Assembly: GCA_018062085.1 (NCBI GenBank)
Contig: JAGOSY010000018.1
Span: 1-64,000 of the forward strand
Direction of reading: 5' to 3'
Origin: a bacterium
GTDB lineage: Bacteria; Cyanobacteriota; Vampirovibrionia; Obscuribacterales; Obscuribacteraceae
DNA length: 64,000 nt
The translations under genes and the position numbers were made by a program. This document shows, one piece after another, positions 54,202 through 62,968 of the stretch (positions within the stretch are counted from its first letter, which is position 1; each line of letters begins with the position of its first letter). Under the pieces are notes generated by a model that worked only from the letters and a program-made list of their open reading frames with translations, was not told the DNA's origin and searched no databases.

Positions 54202-56169
54202 TTAGCCCTGTGCCAGCGCCGCCATACAGTGCGAGAGCTGTTCACTATGACCAACCACAAATATTGAATCTTCACCTTGCAGTGAAAATTCAGCTGGTGG
54301 ATGGGATACCACTTGTTCTGCTCTTCTGATGGCTAGCACAGTTACACCTATCTGATTGCGCAGGTCTAGCTCTTTTATGGTCTTTCCTGCCAGAGATTTT
54401 TTCACCTTAAACCAGGCACCGACAAAGTCTTCATTAGCAAAGCCTATGATTTCGCCTATGGGTGGATGATAGTCAAAGTCGTCCGAATCTTCTGTGCGAC
54501 TGTTGCGAATGAAGCTGAGGGCTTTTGCTAGTTGGCCCTGTTCGGCGTTTTGCCCGAGTAGTGCTTGTTTGGTTAGCTCCAAGCTGGCCTCGAACTCCGG
54601 TTGTACAATCTGGGCAGCTCCGGCCTGCTTGAAGGCGGCGCGGTCTGCCGGGCGATGGGCTCTTACCAGAATGCGCAAATTGGCATTGACTTCGCGCGCC
54701 ATCTTGATGATATTTACTGCTGCCAGTGGGTCTGGCAGCGTAACTATCATTGTAGTGGCTTCGATAATATTGCATTCGCTCAGCACTAACCTGCTTCCTG
54801 CATCTCCATAGACAAAGGGAATGTGACGCTGCTTCAAGTCTTCGATGGCGGCGCCGTCAAGCTCTACAACAGCTACAGGGATGCCTGCCTCGCGTATGGC
54901 TAGGGCGACGTTTTTGCCCACTCGGCCGAAGCCGCATACTACTGTATGGTTGGTTAGAGGTAAGTGGGTTTGCTGATTTTGTTCAGAGTTGACTAACTCT
55001 GGCGGGCGAATGCGTCTAATTATTGGCGACAGCCAAGAAATTATGCTGGGCGAAGCAATCATTGAAATTACGGCTGCGGCAAAGAACAAGTTATATAGTG
55101 AGCCAGTTATCAGGCCGGCTTTGTTGCCAACTGTGGCCAGTACAAACGAAAATTCTCCCACTTGAGCCAGGCACAATCCGGCTAGAGTGGCGCTGGTTAA
55201 GCTATTGGTGGCCAGCAGCGATGCCAGGGTGGCAATCAGTGTTTTTCCTAGAATCAAGACGCCGACGAAAATTATTACTTCGTTCCAGTGCAGATAGATA
55301 TAAGCTGGATCAAGCAACATACCAACTGATACAAAGAATACTGTGGCGAAAAGGTCACGCAGCGGTATCAAATCTGACAGGGCTTGGTGGGCGTAGGGTG
55401 ATTCACTGATCATGATGCCCGCAAGAAATGCTCCGAGGGCGATTGATAGCCCCAGTTCGTGGCTGGCGATAGCAACACCAAGACAGAGGCAGATCATAAA
55501 TAGCAGGAAGAGTTCGCGTGAGTTTGTGCTGGCTACTTTTGCTAAGAGGGGCGGCAATATTTTTGTGGACATGATTATGACCACAGCTACTAGAACCAAG
55601 GCTTTACCCAGTGCCATCAAAAGAGCAATGCCTGTGTCGGCTCCAGCGTCTTTGAGAGCGGGAATTAGCGACATGGCTGGAATTAGGCTGAGGTCTTGCA
55701 CAATGAGAAGTGGAATGAGAATGCGGCCGTGAATCGAATCGGTTTCGCCTCGCTCAGATAGCATTTTGGTTGCCACCACTGTGCTCGACAGGGCAACGAT
55801 GAAACCAAATACTATCCCGCTCTTGAGGTCTGGCGCTAAGCCAAAGTGAACCACCGCCAAGCCAAAGCCCAGAGTTGTAATGATAATTTGGAAAATACCA
55901 GCTGCTACTACTCGGTTTGTACGGAACAAGAGTTGCCGAAATGAGACTTCCAACCCTAGAGCGAACAATAGGAGGGCGACCCCCAACTCAGCTAACACCG
56001 ATATTTGCTCGGAGTTGCTTATGAGCTTCACTCCGTGGGGCCCGATTATCAGTCCCGCCAACATGTAGCCAGCCATGGCCGGCTGCTTTAGTGCCACGGC
56101 AGCGAAACCGAAGATAGCAGCGGCCAGCCAGACCAGAGACAGGTCTAGAATCAGTTGCAATTCAGACAA
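54202..56169 (-). CDS. Kef/RosB-type monovalent cation:proton antiporter with RCK domains
   Basis: 655 residues from TTG 56169, chosen because GAGAGGAA lies seven bases upstream and the product then begins directly before the first span. About 12 hydrophobic spans form the CPA2 exchanger (GYMLAGLIIGPHGV; ALLLFALGLEVSFRQL; ALSSTVVATKMLSERGE). An RCK_N Rossmann domain follows from about 405 (VVCGFGRVGKNVALAI; VVELDGAAI) and then an RCK_C/TrkA-C domain (about 570-650; KTIKELDLRNQIGVTVLAIRR). It probably exchanges K+ or Na+ for H+, gated by nucleotide binding. The ion is not readable. Confidence 0.9.
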   Translation of the reverse strand: MSELQLILDLSLVWLAAAIFGFAAVALKQPAMAGYMLAGLIIGPHGVKLISNSEQISVLAELGVALLLFALGLEVSFRQLLFRTNRVVAAGIFQIIITTLGFGLAVVHFGLAPDLKSGIVFGFIVALSSTVVATKMLSERGETDSIHGRILIPLLIVQDLSLIPAMSLIPALKDAGADTGIALLMALGKALVLVAVVIIMSTKILPPLLAKVASTNSRELFLLFMICLCLGVAIASHELGLSIALGAFLAGIMISESPYAHQALSDLIPLRDLFATVFFVSVGMLLDPAYIYLHWNEVIIFVGVLILGKTLIATLASLLATNSLTSATLAGLCLAQVGEFSFVLATVGNKAGLITGSLYNLFFAAAVISMIASPSIISWLSPIIRRIRPPELVNSEQNQQTHLPLTNHTVVCGFGRVGKNVALAIREAGIPVAVVELDGAAIEDLKQRHIPFVYGDAGSRLVLSECNIIEATTMIVTLPDPLAAVNIIKMAREVNANLRILVRAHRPADRAAFKQAGAAQIVQPEFEASLELTKQALLGQNAEQGQLAKALSFIRNSRTEDSDDFDYHPPIGEIIGFANEDFVGAWFKVKKSLAGKTIKELDLRNQIGVTVLAIRRAEQVVSHPPAEFSLQGEDSIFVVGHSEQLSHCMAALAQG

Positions 56170-56280
56170 ATAATTTCCTCTCACGCAATGAGCCAAGCCT
56201 TGGACAATGCCATTTGGCAAAGTCTTGCGCCATTGCTAACGTGTTCTGTAGTGGTTGCCAGTGAAAATATTTTGAGTGAT

Positions 56281-56628
56281 TTAAATTAGCATAGCCCTGT
56301 TGATAAGCCAAAGCGGTCTTACTCTGTCGACTTGGTTAAAGCCTTTAGCTTGCTGCTTCAATGCTCGGGGGCGTTGAAGGTAGATGCTTCTACTCTGTAT
56401 CGACGTCGAGTGATTGTCGGAAATGCAGTTGGTTGAGCTTTTGCTTTTGCTCGCTAAAAACTGTAAGCCAGGGCCAGCCATGTCGCGCATGCTGGCGTTG
56501 TGACCATCAAGAGGCTCTAAGGTGTATTGCTGAGAGTCGTATTCATGGGCGAGCGCATATGTAGGAACTGCCAGAATTGAAAGCAGTGCCAGGAGCATGG
56601 CAAATATCACTAGCTTATGCAGCCGCAT
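56281..56628 (-). CDS. Small exported basic protein, unknown
   Basis: 115 residues. A clear signal peptide (RLHKLVIFAMLLALLSILAV, likely cleavage after TYALA) is followed by a 90-residue polar, Arg/Gln/Ser-rich mature part with no recognised motif and one Cys. The ATG at 56628 has GGAG seven bases upstream; TTG at 56634 is less likely. It could be periplasmic or secreted. Function unknown. Confidence 0.65.
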   Translation of the reverse strand: MRLHKLVIFAMLLALLSILAVPTYALAHEYDSQQYTLEPLDGHNASMRDMAGPGLQFLASKSKSSTNCISDNHSTSIQSRSIYLQRPRALKQQAKGFNQVDRVRPLWLINRAMLI

Positions 56629-56634
56629 ATTCAA

Positions 56635-56851
56635 TCTCCGACATCCATTCTCTACTTACCCGTTGACAGCCTCTGGCAACCCCTATTTGTCCAATCTTTT
56701 ACTTTTGACTTCTATTTATTGTTGTCTGCTTCTTCTGCTTCTTCTTTTGTTTTCTTCAGCGCTCCTATTTTTTTGCTTGTTTCTGTAAGCAATTAAGACG
56801 GGGAAAGTCTAGGCAACCACAATTTGTTATTGAGATTAATCGAGAGAAAAA
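56635..56851. other. Divergent intergenic region with a polypyrimidine tract
   Basis: 217 bp between divergent exported-protein genes. 56695-56788 is almost pure C/T on the plus strand (GCTTCTTCTGCTTCTTC and T-runs). Read on the minus strand it would give a purine-rich RNA leader for the small basic-protein gene. No promoter was assigned. Confidence 0.5.
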
Positions 56852-57340
56852 ATGAGAGTAAGTAATTTTCTAGCTATTTCGTTTATTACCATTTTTACTG
56901 CTTCGGGCTTGCAAGCTGCTTGCGCCCAAGACAATTCGGTCGGCAAGTCAAATTCTAGTGGCGCCACACCGTCGCAGATTTATTTAAACTTCCATGAGAA
57001 ATTGTTCGGCGCTAGCTCTGTCGAGGAGCTCTGTCCGATGCTTGCGGCCGATAGGGTTGAGAAAATTAAGAGTGACGAAAAGACACTGCCGGCAGAGCAA
57101 ACCAAGGCCATGTTTCAATTTATGCAGCAAGTGTCGCCTCGTAAAGTGAGAATTCTCGGTGAAGCAGTCACCAATGATACTTGCACTCTTACATTAGACG
57201 CGCCTGACTACAAAGATCCGATATTTGGTGAAAGTTCGTCGCCAGTGGCTACGAGAAAAGGCACTATCGGCAAAGTTTCAATGGTGCGTGAAGACGGTCA
57301 GTGGAAAATAGAAAAGGAAAGTTGGATGTCGGGACACTGA
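56852..57340 (+). CDS. Exported NTF2/DUF4878-like small protein
   Basis: 162 residues with a signal peptide (FLAISFITIFTASGLQAA) ending near ACAQ, where Cys24 could be a lipidation site. The mature part has a helix (SQIYLNFHEKLFGASSVEEL) followed by strands, ending in GKVSMVREDGQWKIEKESW. That final W-K-I strand is typical of DUF4878/NTF2-like lumazine-type folds. It may bind a small ligand, but that is family inference. GAGAG precedes the ATG. Confidence 0.65.
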   Translation: MRVSNFLAISFITIFTASGLQAACAQDNSVGKSNSSGATPSQIYLNFHEKLFGASSVEELCPMLAADRVEKIKSDEKTLPAEQTKAMFQFMQQVSPRKVRILGEAVTNDTCTLTLDAPDYKDPIFGESSSPVATRKGTIGKVSMVREDGQWKIEKESWMSGH

Positions 57341-57440
57341 AAATTTCTCTTTTCTTTCTCCTTTGTTTCTCCTCCAACTCCTCCTAAGGTAATAGTTGTA
57401 TATGCAGCTATTTTGGTTCTGAGAGACACTTACTATTTGA

Positions 57441-57478
57441 TTTTTGGAAATAGGTGTATATACACCTATTTTCAAAAA
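57441..57478. repeat. 38-bp palindrome, same family, copy C
   Basis: Symmetric about 57459/57460, with the core TAGGTGTATATACACCTA identical to copy B. Arms are TTTTTGGAAA and TTTTCAAAAA, with a single G-T mismatch pair (57447/57472). It lies 100 bp after the exported-protein gene at 56852 and 157 bp before the DUF2339-like gene. Nothing else was recognised in the rest of this 294-bp gap. Confidence 0.9.
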
Positions 57479-57634
57479 ATGAAATCTCTCTAGTTCAATT
57501 TCTATGTAGGTATTTTTATGGACCTATTTCTAGGGGGCTTATTTTGAGATGCAATCACTGTCAAAACTGTTTGCTAACACAACGCAATTACTTCGGGCTG
57601 ACCTAGGCTGATTAGGTAGCTTGGAGAAAAATCA

Positions 57635-59590
57635 ATGAATGTCGACAGCAAGAGGCAGCCCTCTCTAGAGTCTCGGCTCGCTCTATTTTGGTTGCATAGA
57701 TTAGGTATTGTCACCCTGGTTTTGGGAGTAGTCTTTCTTATTACCTATTCAATGCAGACTCTAAGCCCCGAGTTTGCTTGGCTGTTGCCTTGGCTCAAGC
57801 TGGGTACTGGTTTTGTTGTATCGAGTGCATTGCTATGGCTCGGAGAAAAATTGACCGGGCGGGAAGATCAGAAATGGTTTGGTCAGGCGTTGACTGCCGG
57901 CGGCTGGTCGCTGGCTTACTTCACGACCTATGCGGCGCACTATGTACCATCAGTCAATGTCATTGAAAGCCTACCTGTCGAGACTGCCCTGCTCACCCTG
58001 GTTGCTGGCGGTGCTTTGTATAGTGCGCTTAAGGCCCGCTCTGAGTTAATGGCAATCTACTCTATTACTTTGGCGGCTGGAACTATTTTGCTAAACGGCC
58101 CCGGTTTGTACAGTGATATTTCCTTTTTGATAATTGCCATTGCTGCTTCTATCTTAGGTAACACTCAGTCGTGGCGAAGGCTTTTTGCCTTTGCTCTAGC
58201 AGCCTGCTATATTGGCCATTTCTACTGCTGCCTGAGCCTCACGCCAAACTTTAGTGAACGCGTGACTCTCACAGCTTTTCTTTCTTCTATCTGGTTCGTT
58301 TTCAGTATTGCTATCGGCTTCTCATTGAGCACACCTGCCAGTGCAAGAAATATTGTTACTGCTCTAGCCTGCACCAATGCCATGATGCTGGCGCTTGGCT
58401 TGGCCACCAGTAACGACAAGAGTGTTGAGCAAATAAATCAGATTATTTTTGTTGTTTTTGGCCTACTCTATCTTGCCACTTCTCATTGGCTCAAGGGCCG
58501 AGAGCAAGCGCAACTCAGCACGGTGCATGCTCTTCTTGGTTTGTCATTTATAAACGCTGCAAAGCTCATGCACTATTCTGGTCTTACTTTGCTGACTATT
58601 GATGTGGTGCAGATTGCGTTGCTTTCAATTGTGGCCATTCGCTATGAACTTAAGGCTTTTCGTTATACGGCCGTGGCCCTGACTTTTGCTTTCTTGCTCT
58701 TTTGGATTGGTGGCGCCTCAAGCCATCAAGATCAACTGGTTGTAGGCATTCATGCTATTCAATACTTTAGAGTTGCAGTACTGGCTGCTGGAGTTTTTGC
58801 CATACTGGCGCTGCAACATTTGCGTACAGAAAGTAAGAGTGTTTATTTTAATTTCTATTATTTTGCTAGCAATATTATTGCCGTCCTTGCGGTCTTCAAT
58901 ATCGATGATATTAGTTGGAGAGCTTTCGCTTTTGCCTTAATGGCACTGGCTAACTACATATGCGGGCTGCGCAGCAAAGATGATTATTATGTTGATATGG
59001 GCTTTTTGCACCTCGCAATATCAGCTTCTCAGGTGATTTTTGGTTGCTTCCACTGGCTTTCTTTGCCCATTGCCTTAACTACTGCAGCATTTTATGCAGG
59101 GTATCTATACAGTCGAAGAATGCCGGAGTTAGAAAAAACGTACTTGGTTGGTTTATTCCAGTCGCTGCTTGGCTTCGCTGGTGCCTTAACGCTTACAGCC
59201 TTGATTTTGGCTAAGGCTCCGAGCGACTATTGCTCCACTCAACTTGCCTTAGAAGCAATTGTTATGCTTGCCGTTGGTCTGTCAATCAAAGATAGTTTTC
59301 TCCGGTGCAGTGGCTTGGTTGTGCTGGCCTTGCTTACAGGAAAATTGCTCTTCTTTGACCTAGCCAATCACAATACTTTCGAACGTATCTTGTCGTTCAT
59401 TGCTGCTGGAATCATTTTCTTGCTCGCTTCATATCTCTATTCTAGATTTAGCGGTAGCTTCGATGGACTCAACGATGAGCAAGAGGCTGATAGTGAAGCA
59501 GAGCAAAACTCTTGTAGAAAAACTTACAGCGATCATTGCGGAGATCCATACAGAGAATCATTTGCAGAGGCTGCTCGGGAGGCTAGCTAA
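57635..59590 (+). CDS. DUF2339-like polytopic membrane protein
   Basis: 651 residues with about 18 hydrophobic spans and very short loops. The opening ESRLALFWLHRLGIVTLVLG, then LPWLKLGTGFVVSSALLWLGE and QALTAGGWSLAYFTTYAAHY, follows the DUF2339 pattern (predicted membrane protein, function unknown). The C-terminal 40 residues are acidic and cytoplasmic-looking. GGAGAAAA precedes the ATG. The broken kinase N-terminus begins 78 bp downstream. Confidence 0.8.
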   Translation: MNVDSKRQPSLESRLALFWLHRLGIVTLVLGVVFLITYSMQTLSPEFAWLLPWLKLGTGFVVSSALLWLGEKLTGREDQKWFGQALTAGGWSLAYFTTYAAHYVPSVNVIESLPVETALLTLVAGGALYSALKARSELMAIYSITLAAGTILLNGPGLYSDISFLIIAIAASILGNTQSWRRLFAFALAACYIGHFYCCLSLTPNFSERVTLTAFLSSIWFVFSIAIGFSLSTPASARNIVTALACTNAMMLALGLATSNDKSVEQINQIIFVVFGLLYLATSHWLKGREQAQLSTVHALLGLSFINAAKLMHYSGLTLLTIDVVQIALLSIVAIRYELKAFRYTAVALTFAFLLFWIGGASSHQDQLVVGIHAIQYFRVAVLAAGVFAILALQHLRTESKSVYFNFYYFASNIIAVLAVFNIDDISWRAFAFALMALANYICGLRSKDDYYVDMGFLHLAISASQVIFGCFHWLSLPIALTTAAFYAGYLYSRRMPELEKTYLVGLFQSLLGFAGALTLTALILAKAPSDYCSTQLALEAIVMLAVGLSIKDSFLRCSGLVVLALLTGKLLFFDLANHNTFERILSFIAAGIIFLLASYLYSRFSGSFDGLNDEQEADSEAEQNSCRKTYSDHCGDPYRESFAEAAREAS

Positions 59591-59667
59591 GGCTGGAATG
59601 AAGACGTTAATTGTGAGGGGTTGTGATAGAGTTGTCGGAGTTTTAGCATGCTAACTGGAGCCACGAC

Positions 59668-59799
59668 ATGGCTGGCAATCTCTGTAAGTCTTGCGGTAAA
59701 CCTACTGAAGGCGAACGGGCTGGCTCGATTACTTCTTACTTCTTTCAGCACAACTAATGTCAGTGTCAAGCCAAGGGCCGATCGGCATCACTGGCAAGC
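59668..59799 (+). pseudogene. Interrupted 5' end of the kinase gene: Cys ribbon with an in-frame TAA
   Basis: ATG at 59668 has GGAG seven bases upstream and is in frame with the kinase at 59800. It encodes Cys6-x2-Cys9, then GSITSYFFQHN, then TAA at 59755-59757, then Cys-Gln-Cys. Counting the stop as one residue gives CxxC-x21-CxC, identical to the ribbon of the kinase at 42999-44216. The frame continues open without another stop into the kinase. This is the natural gene start, interrupted by a nonsense codon, a sequencing error or a read-through site. Confidence 0.75.
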
Positions 59800-61977
59800 G
59801 TGTCAAAATCTGGGCCAAGCTTAACAGCACCAGAGGCCAGTGCCTTGGCTCAACCGGCCGCTGACCGCGACGTCTGCCGAAGGTGTGGTAAAGCCAGAGC
59901 GATAAAGAGTCGGGAAGGTTCCTTTACTGCCTATCTCTTTCAAGAGTTGCGTTGTCATTGTGGCGACTCGTCAAGCTCTCAACGCCGGTCTGCTGCAGAT
60001 AGGGGTGCTGATAGAGTGGCGCAAAGAAAACAGTTTACCCAAGCAGTAAGAGGTTTGGCGAACTCTGCCGGGGCACCCTGTCAAGCGCAATTTGCTAACA
60101 ATACCATTGTCGGTGGTACTTTCAAAATAGTCTCTCTCATCGGTGAGGGCGGTATGAGTGCTGTCTATTTGGCCGAGCATTTGGGTCTTCATCGTAACTT
60201 TGCTCTGAAGATTCTGTCGCCAGAGCTAGTTAACGAGAATGGATGGTTGCGCTTTCAAAGTGAGGCCCAGACTCTGGCAGCATTAAATCACCGAACTTTT
60301 GTCAAAGTATACGATCTGGGCATACACGAAGGCACCACACCTTTTTATTCGATGGATTATCTGCGTGGCTATAGTCTAGAAGAATTGATAGCAGGTGATG
60401 GCCCAATGCCATTAGCTCAGATGCTCAGCACTTTCATTGAGATCTTGGACGGCCTTGCCTATGCTCATCGCAACGGCATTGTTCATCGCGACCTTAAACC
60501 AGCCAACATAATGATCTGCACCGTTGATGGTTCTAGGGCTGTGAAACTGCTTGATTTTGGTATTTCGAAGTTGATTGGTTCTGCTACTACTACTACTAAA
60601 ATGCAACAACTAACTTCGGCTGGTGACGTATTCGGTAGCCCGTTTTATATGAGCCCCGAGCAAAGCGGTGGTGAGGCTGTTGATGCTCGTTCGGATATTT
60701 ATTCTTTGGGTTGTAGCATGTTCGAGGTGCTCAGTGGCTTCGTTCCGTATGATGGTGAGAATGCGCTTGATACCATCTTAATGCATCAAGAGGCTGAGAT
60801 ACCGAGCATACTCGACTTTGAAGCTGGCTCTGATTTGCCACCATCAATCGATATTGTGCTGGCGAAATGCCTAGCTAAAAGACCAGACGATCGCTATCAA
60901 TCAGCTAAAGAACTAGCTTTAGATTTGACTCGCATTAGCGAGGGCAAAGATGTACAAGACTATGGCTTAGTTAGTACTGTCGGTGAGACCAATGCTATGA
61001 AGCGGCGAGGTCGAATTAAGTCTGATGATGGTGGTCAGTTTAGGGCAGGCAGCCGAAAGTTGACTAGCGTTCCTCTAGCAATTTTCATGCTGACTGTTGC
61101 AGCTTTGGCATTAGGTTCGTATGTCGTTTTCCAAGGCTCCTTGAGGCCAAAGTCTGCCGATGAACGTCAACCTTCGCGAAACTCTGTCAGCAATTTAGAG
61201 TTACTAGATTCTGCTCCAGGGGTTTGGACCCACTTTGATTATGCACAAGAACCGAAGGGATCTGAAAAAGATCAAACACCATTTTCATCGTTAGAGACAG
61301 TTGGCAATAAAACCAAACTGGTTTTCAATTTCCCCGAAGATATAGCTCTAGGCTTGCTTTCGGATGACTTTGTCAACGGCTTGGTGGGCGTGGGGCGCAA
61401 TGCCAAAGGTAGGCTTGAATATCCGTCTAATGTAGAACTTACATATACGCCCACGACTATTTTGAAAAAGTATCCGCAATACCTGAAGCGCTTCAAGCCC
61501 GGTGACTTTCATATACTCAATTTAGATCAAAGCGCTGCCGGTGATGAGATGCTTAAGGCCGTGGCTGCGAATGCGCCGTGGATAGAGTACCTAGTTTTCA
61601 AAGAAGCAAAAGATATTACGGCTAAGTCTATTCCTTCGCTTAGCTCTTTCTATAATTTGCGCATTCTTGAAGCATCGGGTAGCACTATTAGTGGTGATAT
61701 TTTGGCCCAGGCCGATTGTTGGGCTAAGCTCGAACAGCTGCACTGGGAACAAGCCAATAATCCAGGGCCTTTGTTGAAGAAGCTACAGTCGTCGCCAATT
61801 ACTGTTCTGAGGTTGGAGCATACTAATTTAACTAGCGAAGACTTTGAGTCAATTGCAAAACTATCTGGTCTAACTAATTTGACTCTCACAGGCAGCAGAA
61901 TCACAGAGAAAGATTGCAAAGTTTTAGCCAAGTTAAAACATGTGCGGCCATTCAAGCCCCAAGAAGCATCGTATTGA
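59800..61977 (+). CDS. Membrane-anchored Ser/Thr kinase with Cys ribbon and C-terminal leucine-rich region
   Basis: 725 residues from GTG 59800; the natural start is probably 59668, before an in-frame TAA. A Cys ribbon (DVCRRCGKARAI through RCHC, CxxC-x22-CxC) is followed by the kinase domain from about 105: IGEGGMSAVYLAEH, Lys in FALKILS, HRDLKPANI, DFG (LLDFGISKL), GSPFYMSPEQS and SDIYSLGCSMFEVL. All catalytic residues are present. One span lies at about 425-447 (VPLAIFMLTVAALALGSYVV). The external part ends in leucine-rich repeat-like units (ITVLRLEHTNLTSEDFESIA; LTNLTLTGSRITEKDCKVLA). GTG 59800 has no ribosome binding site. Confidence 0.88.
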   Translation: MSKSGPSLTAPEASALAQPAADRDVCRRCGKARAIKSREGSFTAYLFQELRCHCGDSSSSQRRSAADRGADRVAQRKQFTQAVRGLANSAGAPCQAQFANNTIVGGTFKIVSLIGEGGMSAVYLAEHLGLHRNFALKILSPELVNENGWLRFQSEAQTLAALNHRTFVKVYDLGIHEGTTPFYSMDYLRGYSLEELIAGDGPMPLAQMLSTFIEILDGLAYAHRNGIVHRDLKPANIMICTVDGSRAVKLLDFGISKLIGSATTTTKMQQLTSAGDVFGSPFYMSPEQSGGEAVDARSDIYSLGCSMFEVLSGFVPYDGENALDTILMHQEAEIPSILDFEAGSDLPPSIDIVLAKCLAKRPDDRYQSAKELALDLTRISEGKDVQDYGLVSTVGETNAMKRRGRIKSDDGGQFRAGSRKLTSVPLAIFMLTVAALALGSYVVFQGSLRPKSADERQPSRNSVSNLELLDSAPGVWTHFDYAQEPKGSEKDQTPFSSLETVGNKTKLVFNFPEDIALGLLSDDFVNGLVGVGRNAKGRLEYPSNVELTYTPTTILKKYPQYLKRFKPGDFHILNLDQSAAGDEMLKAVAANAPWIEYLVFKEAKDITAKSIPSLSSFYNLRILEASGSTISGDILAQADCWAKLEQLHWEQANNPGPLLKKLQSSPITVLRLEHTNLTSEDFESIAKLSGLTNLTLTGSRITEKDCKVLAKLKHVRPFKPQEASY

Positions 61978-62005
61978 GCTGTTTGCTAGCTGAGTCGGCA
62001 CGAGG

Positions 62006-62893
62006 CTAAATCAGATTTTCTTTGCGCAATAGTTCAATAGTGGCTTTCACTAGCTCCACACAATTGAGTATCTGTTTTTGATCGCAATCAAAATTGGCGA
62101 TAGTCTCAAGCATAGTGTTGCCACTGCCAAAGAAATCACCAAAGCCAGCAGTCAAGACTTTTATTGGATGTTGATGCAAACAAGCCACTATTTCTTTGTT
62201 GCTGGCGAAAGCACGACCGAGGGTTTCAGGATTGGCCAGCAGTTCATATTGATTGGTGAGATCTGCTGTGGGGAATTCACAGACATGACCATAGTCAGGG
62301 GTATTGGCCTGACGACTGAGAAAACCTTGGGGCGTCAGTAGTTTTAAGTATGGGGCCGATTTGAGAAATACAGTTTTTTCTTTGCGCTGCGGCTCGTTTT
62401 TTGCTCTTTCTGACAGGCTCAAAAGAAAAGGCGATTTGCCGCTAAGTTTGCAGCGAATGGCCATTTGATATGGCCGCTGATTATTGCTCTCTAGTTCATA
62501 GCCAAAGCCTACATTGCGCCCGTGCAGCGTGATTTGATGACCTTGATAATTGAATTCTAGATAGGCGCTGAGGTATTGTTTTTCGAATTGTTGGCGAATT
62601 TGGGCTGGCGTTTTGCCGAGACCGAAGGCCATTAGTAGCGGATTTGCTACAGCATTGATTGATTTGCTAAAAGTACTTTCGGCCGCTCTAAATTCAGCTT
62701 CTTCAATTCCTTTAAAGCTGCGGTAGTGGGCGTTAAGCTCGGGGGCGAGGCTCTCTAAGAGGCGATCGAATTTGGCAAAGCTCGGAGCTTCGGCCTTGCT
62801 GCTTGCCGCCAATGATTTGCTTGGGTTGTTGGGCTTATCAGAATCATGAGAATTATCGGAATTTTCAGACTGATCGAAGCTGCTTTCTGCCAT
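62006..62893 (-). CDS. Soluble protein of unknown function
   Basis: 295 residues, no family recognised. The first 35 residues are Ser/Asp/Asn-rich and disordered. The rest is a mixed alpha/beta protein with no span or signal (FDRLLESLAPELNAHYRSF; AYLEFNYQGHQITLHGRNVG; AIRCKLSGKSPFLLSLSER). GGAGAAGAA directly precedes the ATG. It is downstream of thrS on the same strand, with a hairpin between, and its stop lies 28 bp from the converging kinase stop. Confidence 0.65.
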   Translation of the reverse strand: MAESSFDQSENSDNSHDSDKPNNPSKSLAASSKAEAPSFAKFDRLLESLAPELNAHYRSFKGIEEAEFRAAESTFSKSINAVANPLLMAFGLGKTPAQIRQQFEKQYLSAYLEFNYQGHQITLHGRNVGFGYELESNNQRPYQMAIRCKLSGKSPFLLSLSERAKNEPQRKEKTVFLKSAPYLKLLTPQGFLSRQANTPDYGHVCEFPTADLTNQYELLANPETLGRAFASNKEIVACLHQHPIKVLTAGFGDFFGSGNTMLETIANFDCDQKQILNCVELVKATIELLRKENLI

Positions 62894-62907
62894 TTCTTCT
62901 CCAAGTT

Positions 62908-62946
62908 GAAGGCCTTTCCTCTGGGAAGAAAGGCCTTCTGTTTTTG
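62908..62946 (+). terminator. 11-bp stem-loop between thrS and the 62006 gene, T-run on the plus strand
   Basis: GAAGGCCTTTC (62908-62918) and GAAAGGCCTTC (62928-62938) form a perfect stem with a 9-base loop. TGTTTTTG follows on the plus strand, so as an intrinsic terminator it points away from thrS, while both flanking genes are on the minus strand. It may stop antisense readthrough from the kinase gene, or act on the minus strand without a T-tail. Confidence 0.7.
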
Positions 62947-62968
62947 TGCCGGCGCCTGAGATTTCGAA

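Noticed and set aside
59400..59654. 84-residue ORF overlapping the end of the DUF2339-like gene
   Set aside because: Mostly out-of-frame reading of that gene, with no ribosome binding site or recognisable features.
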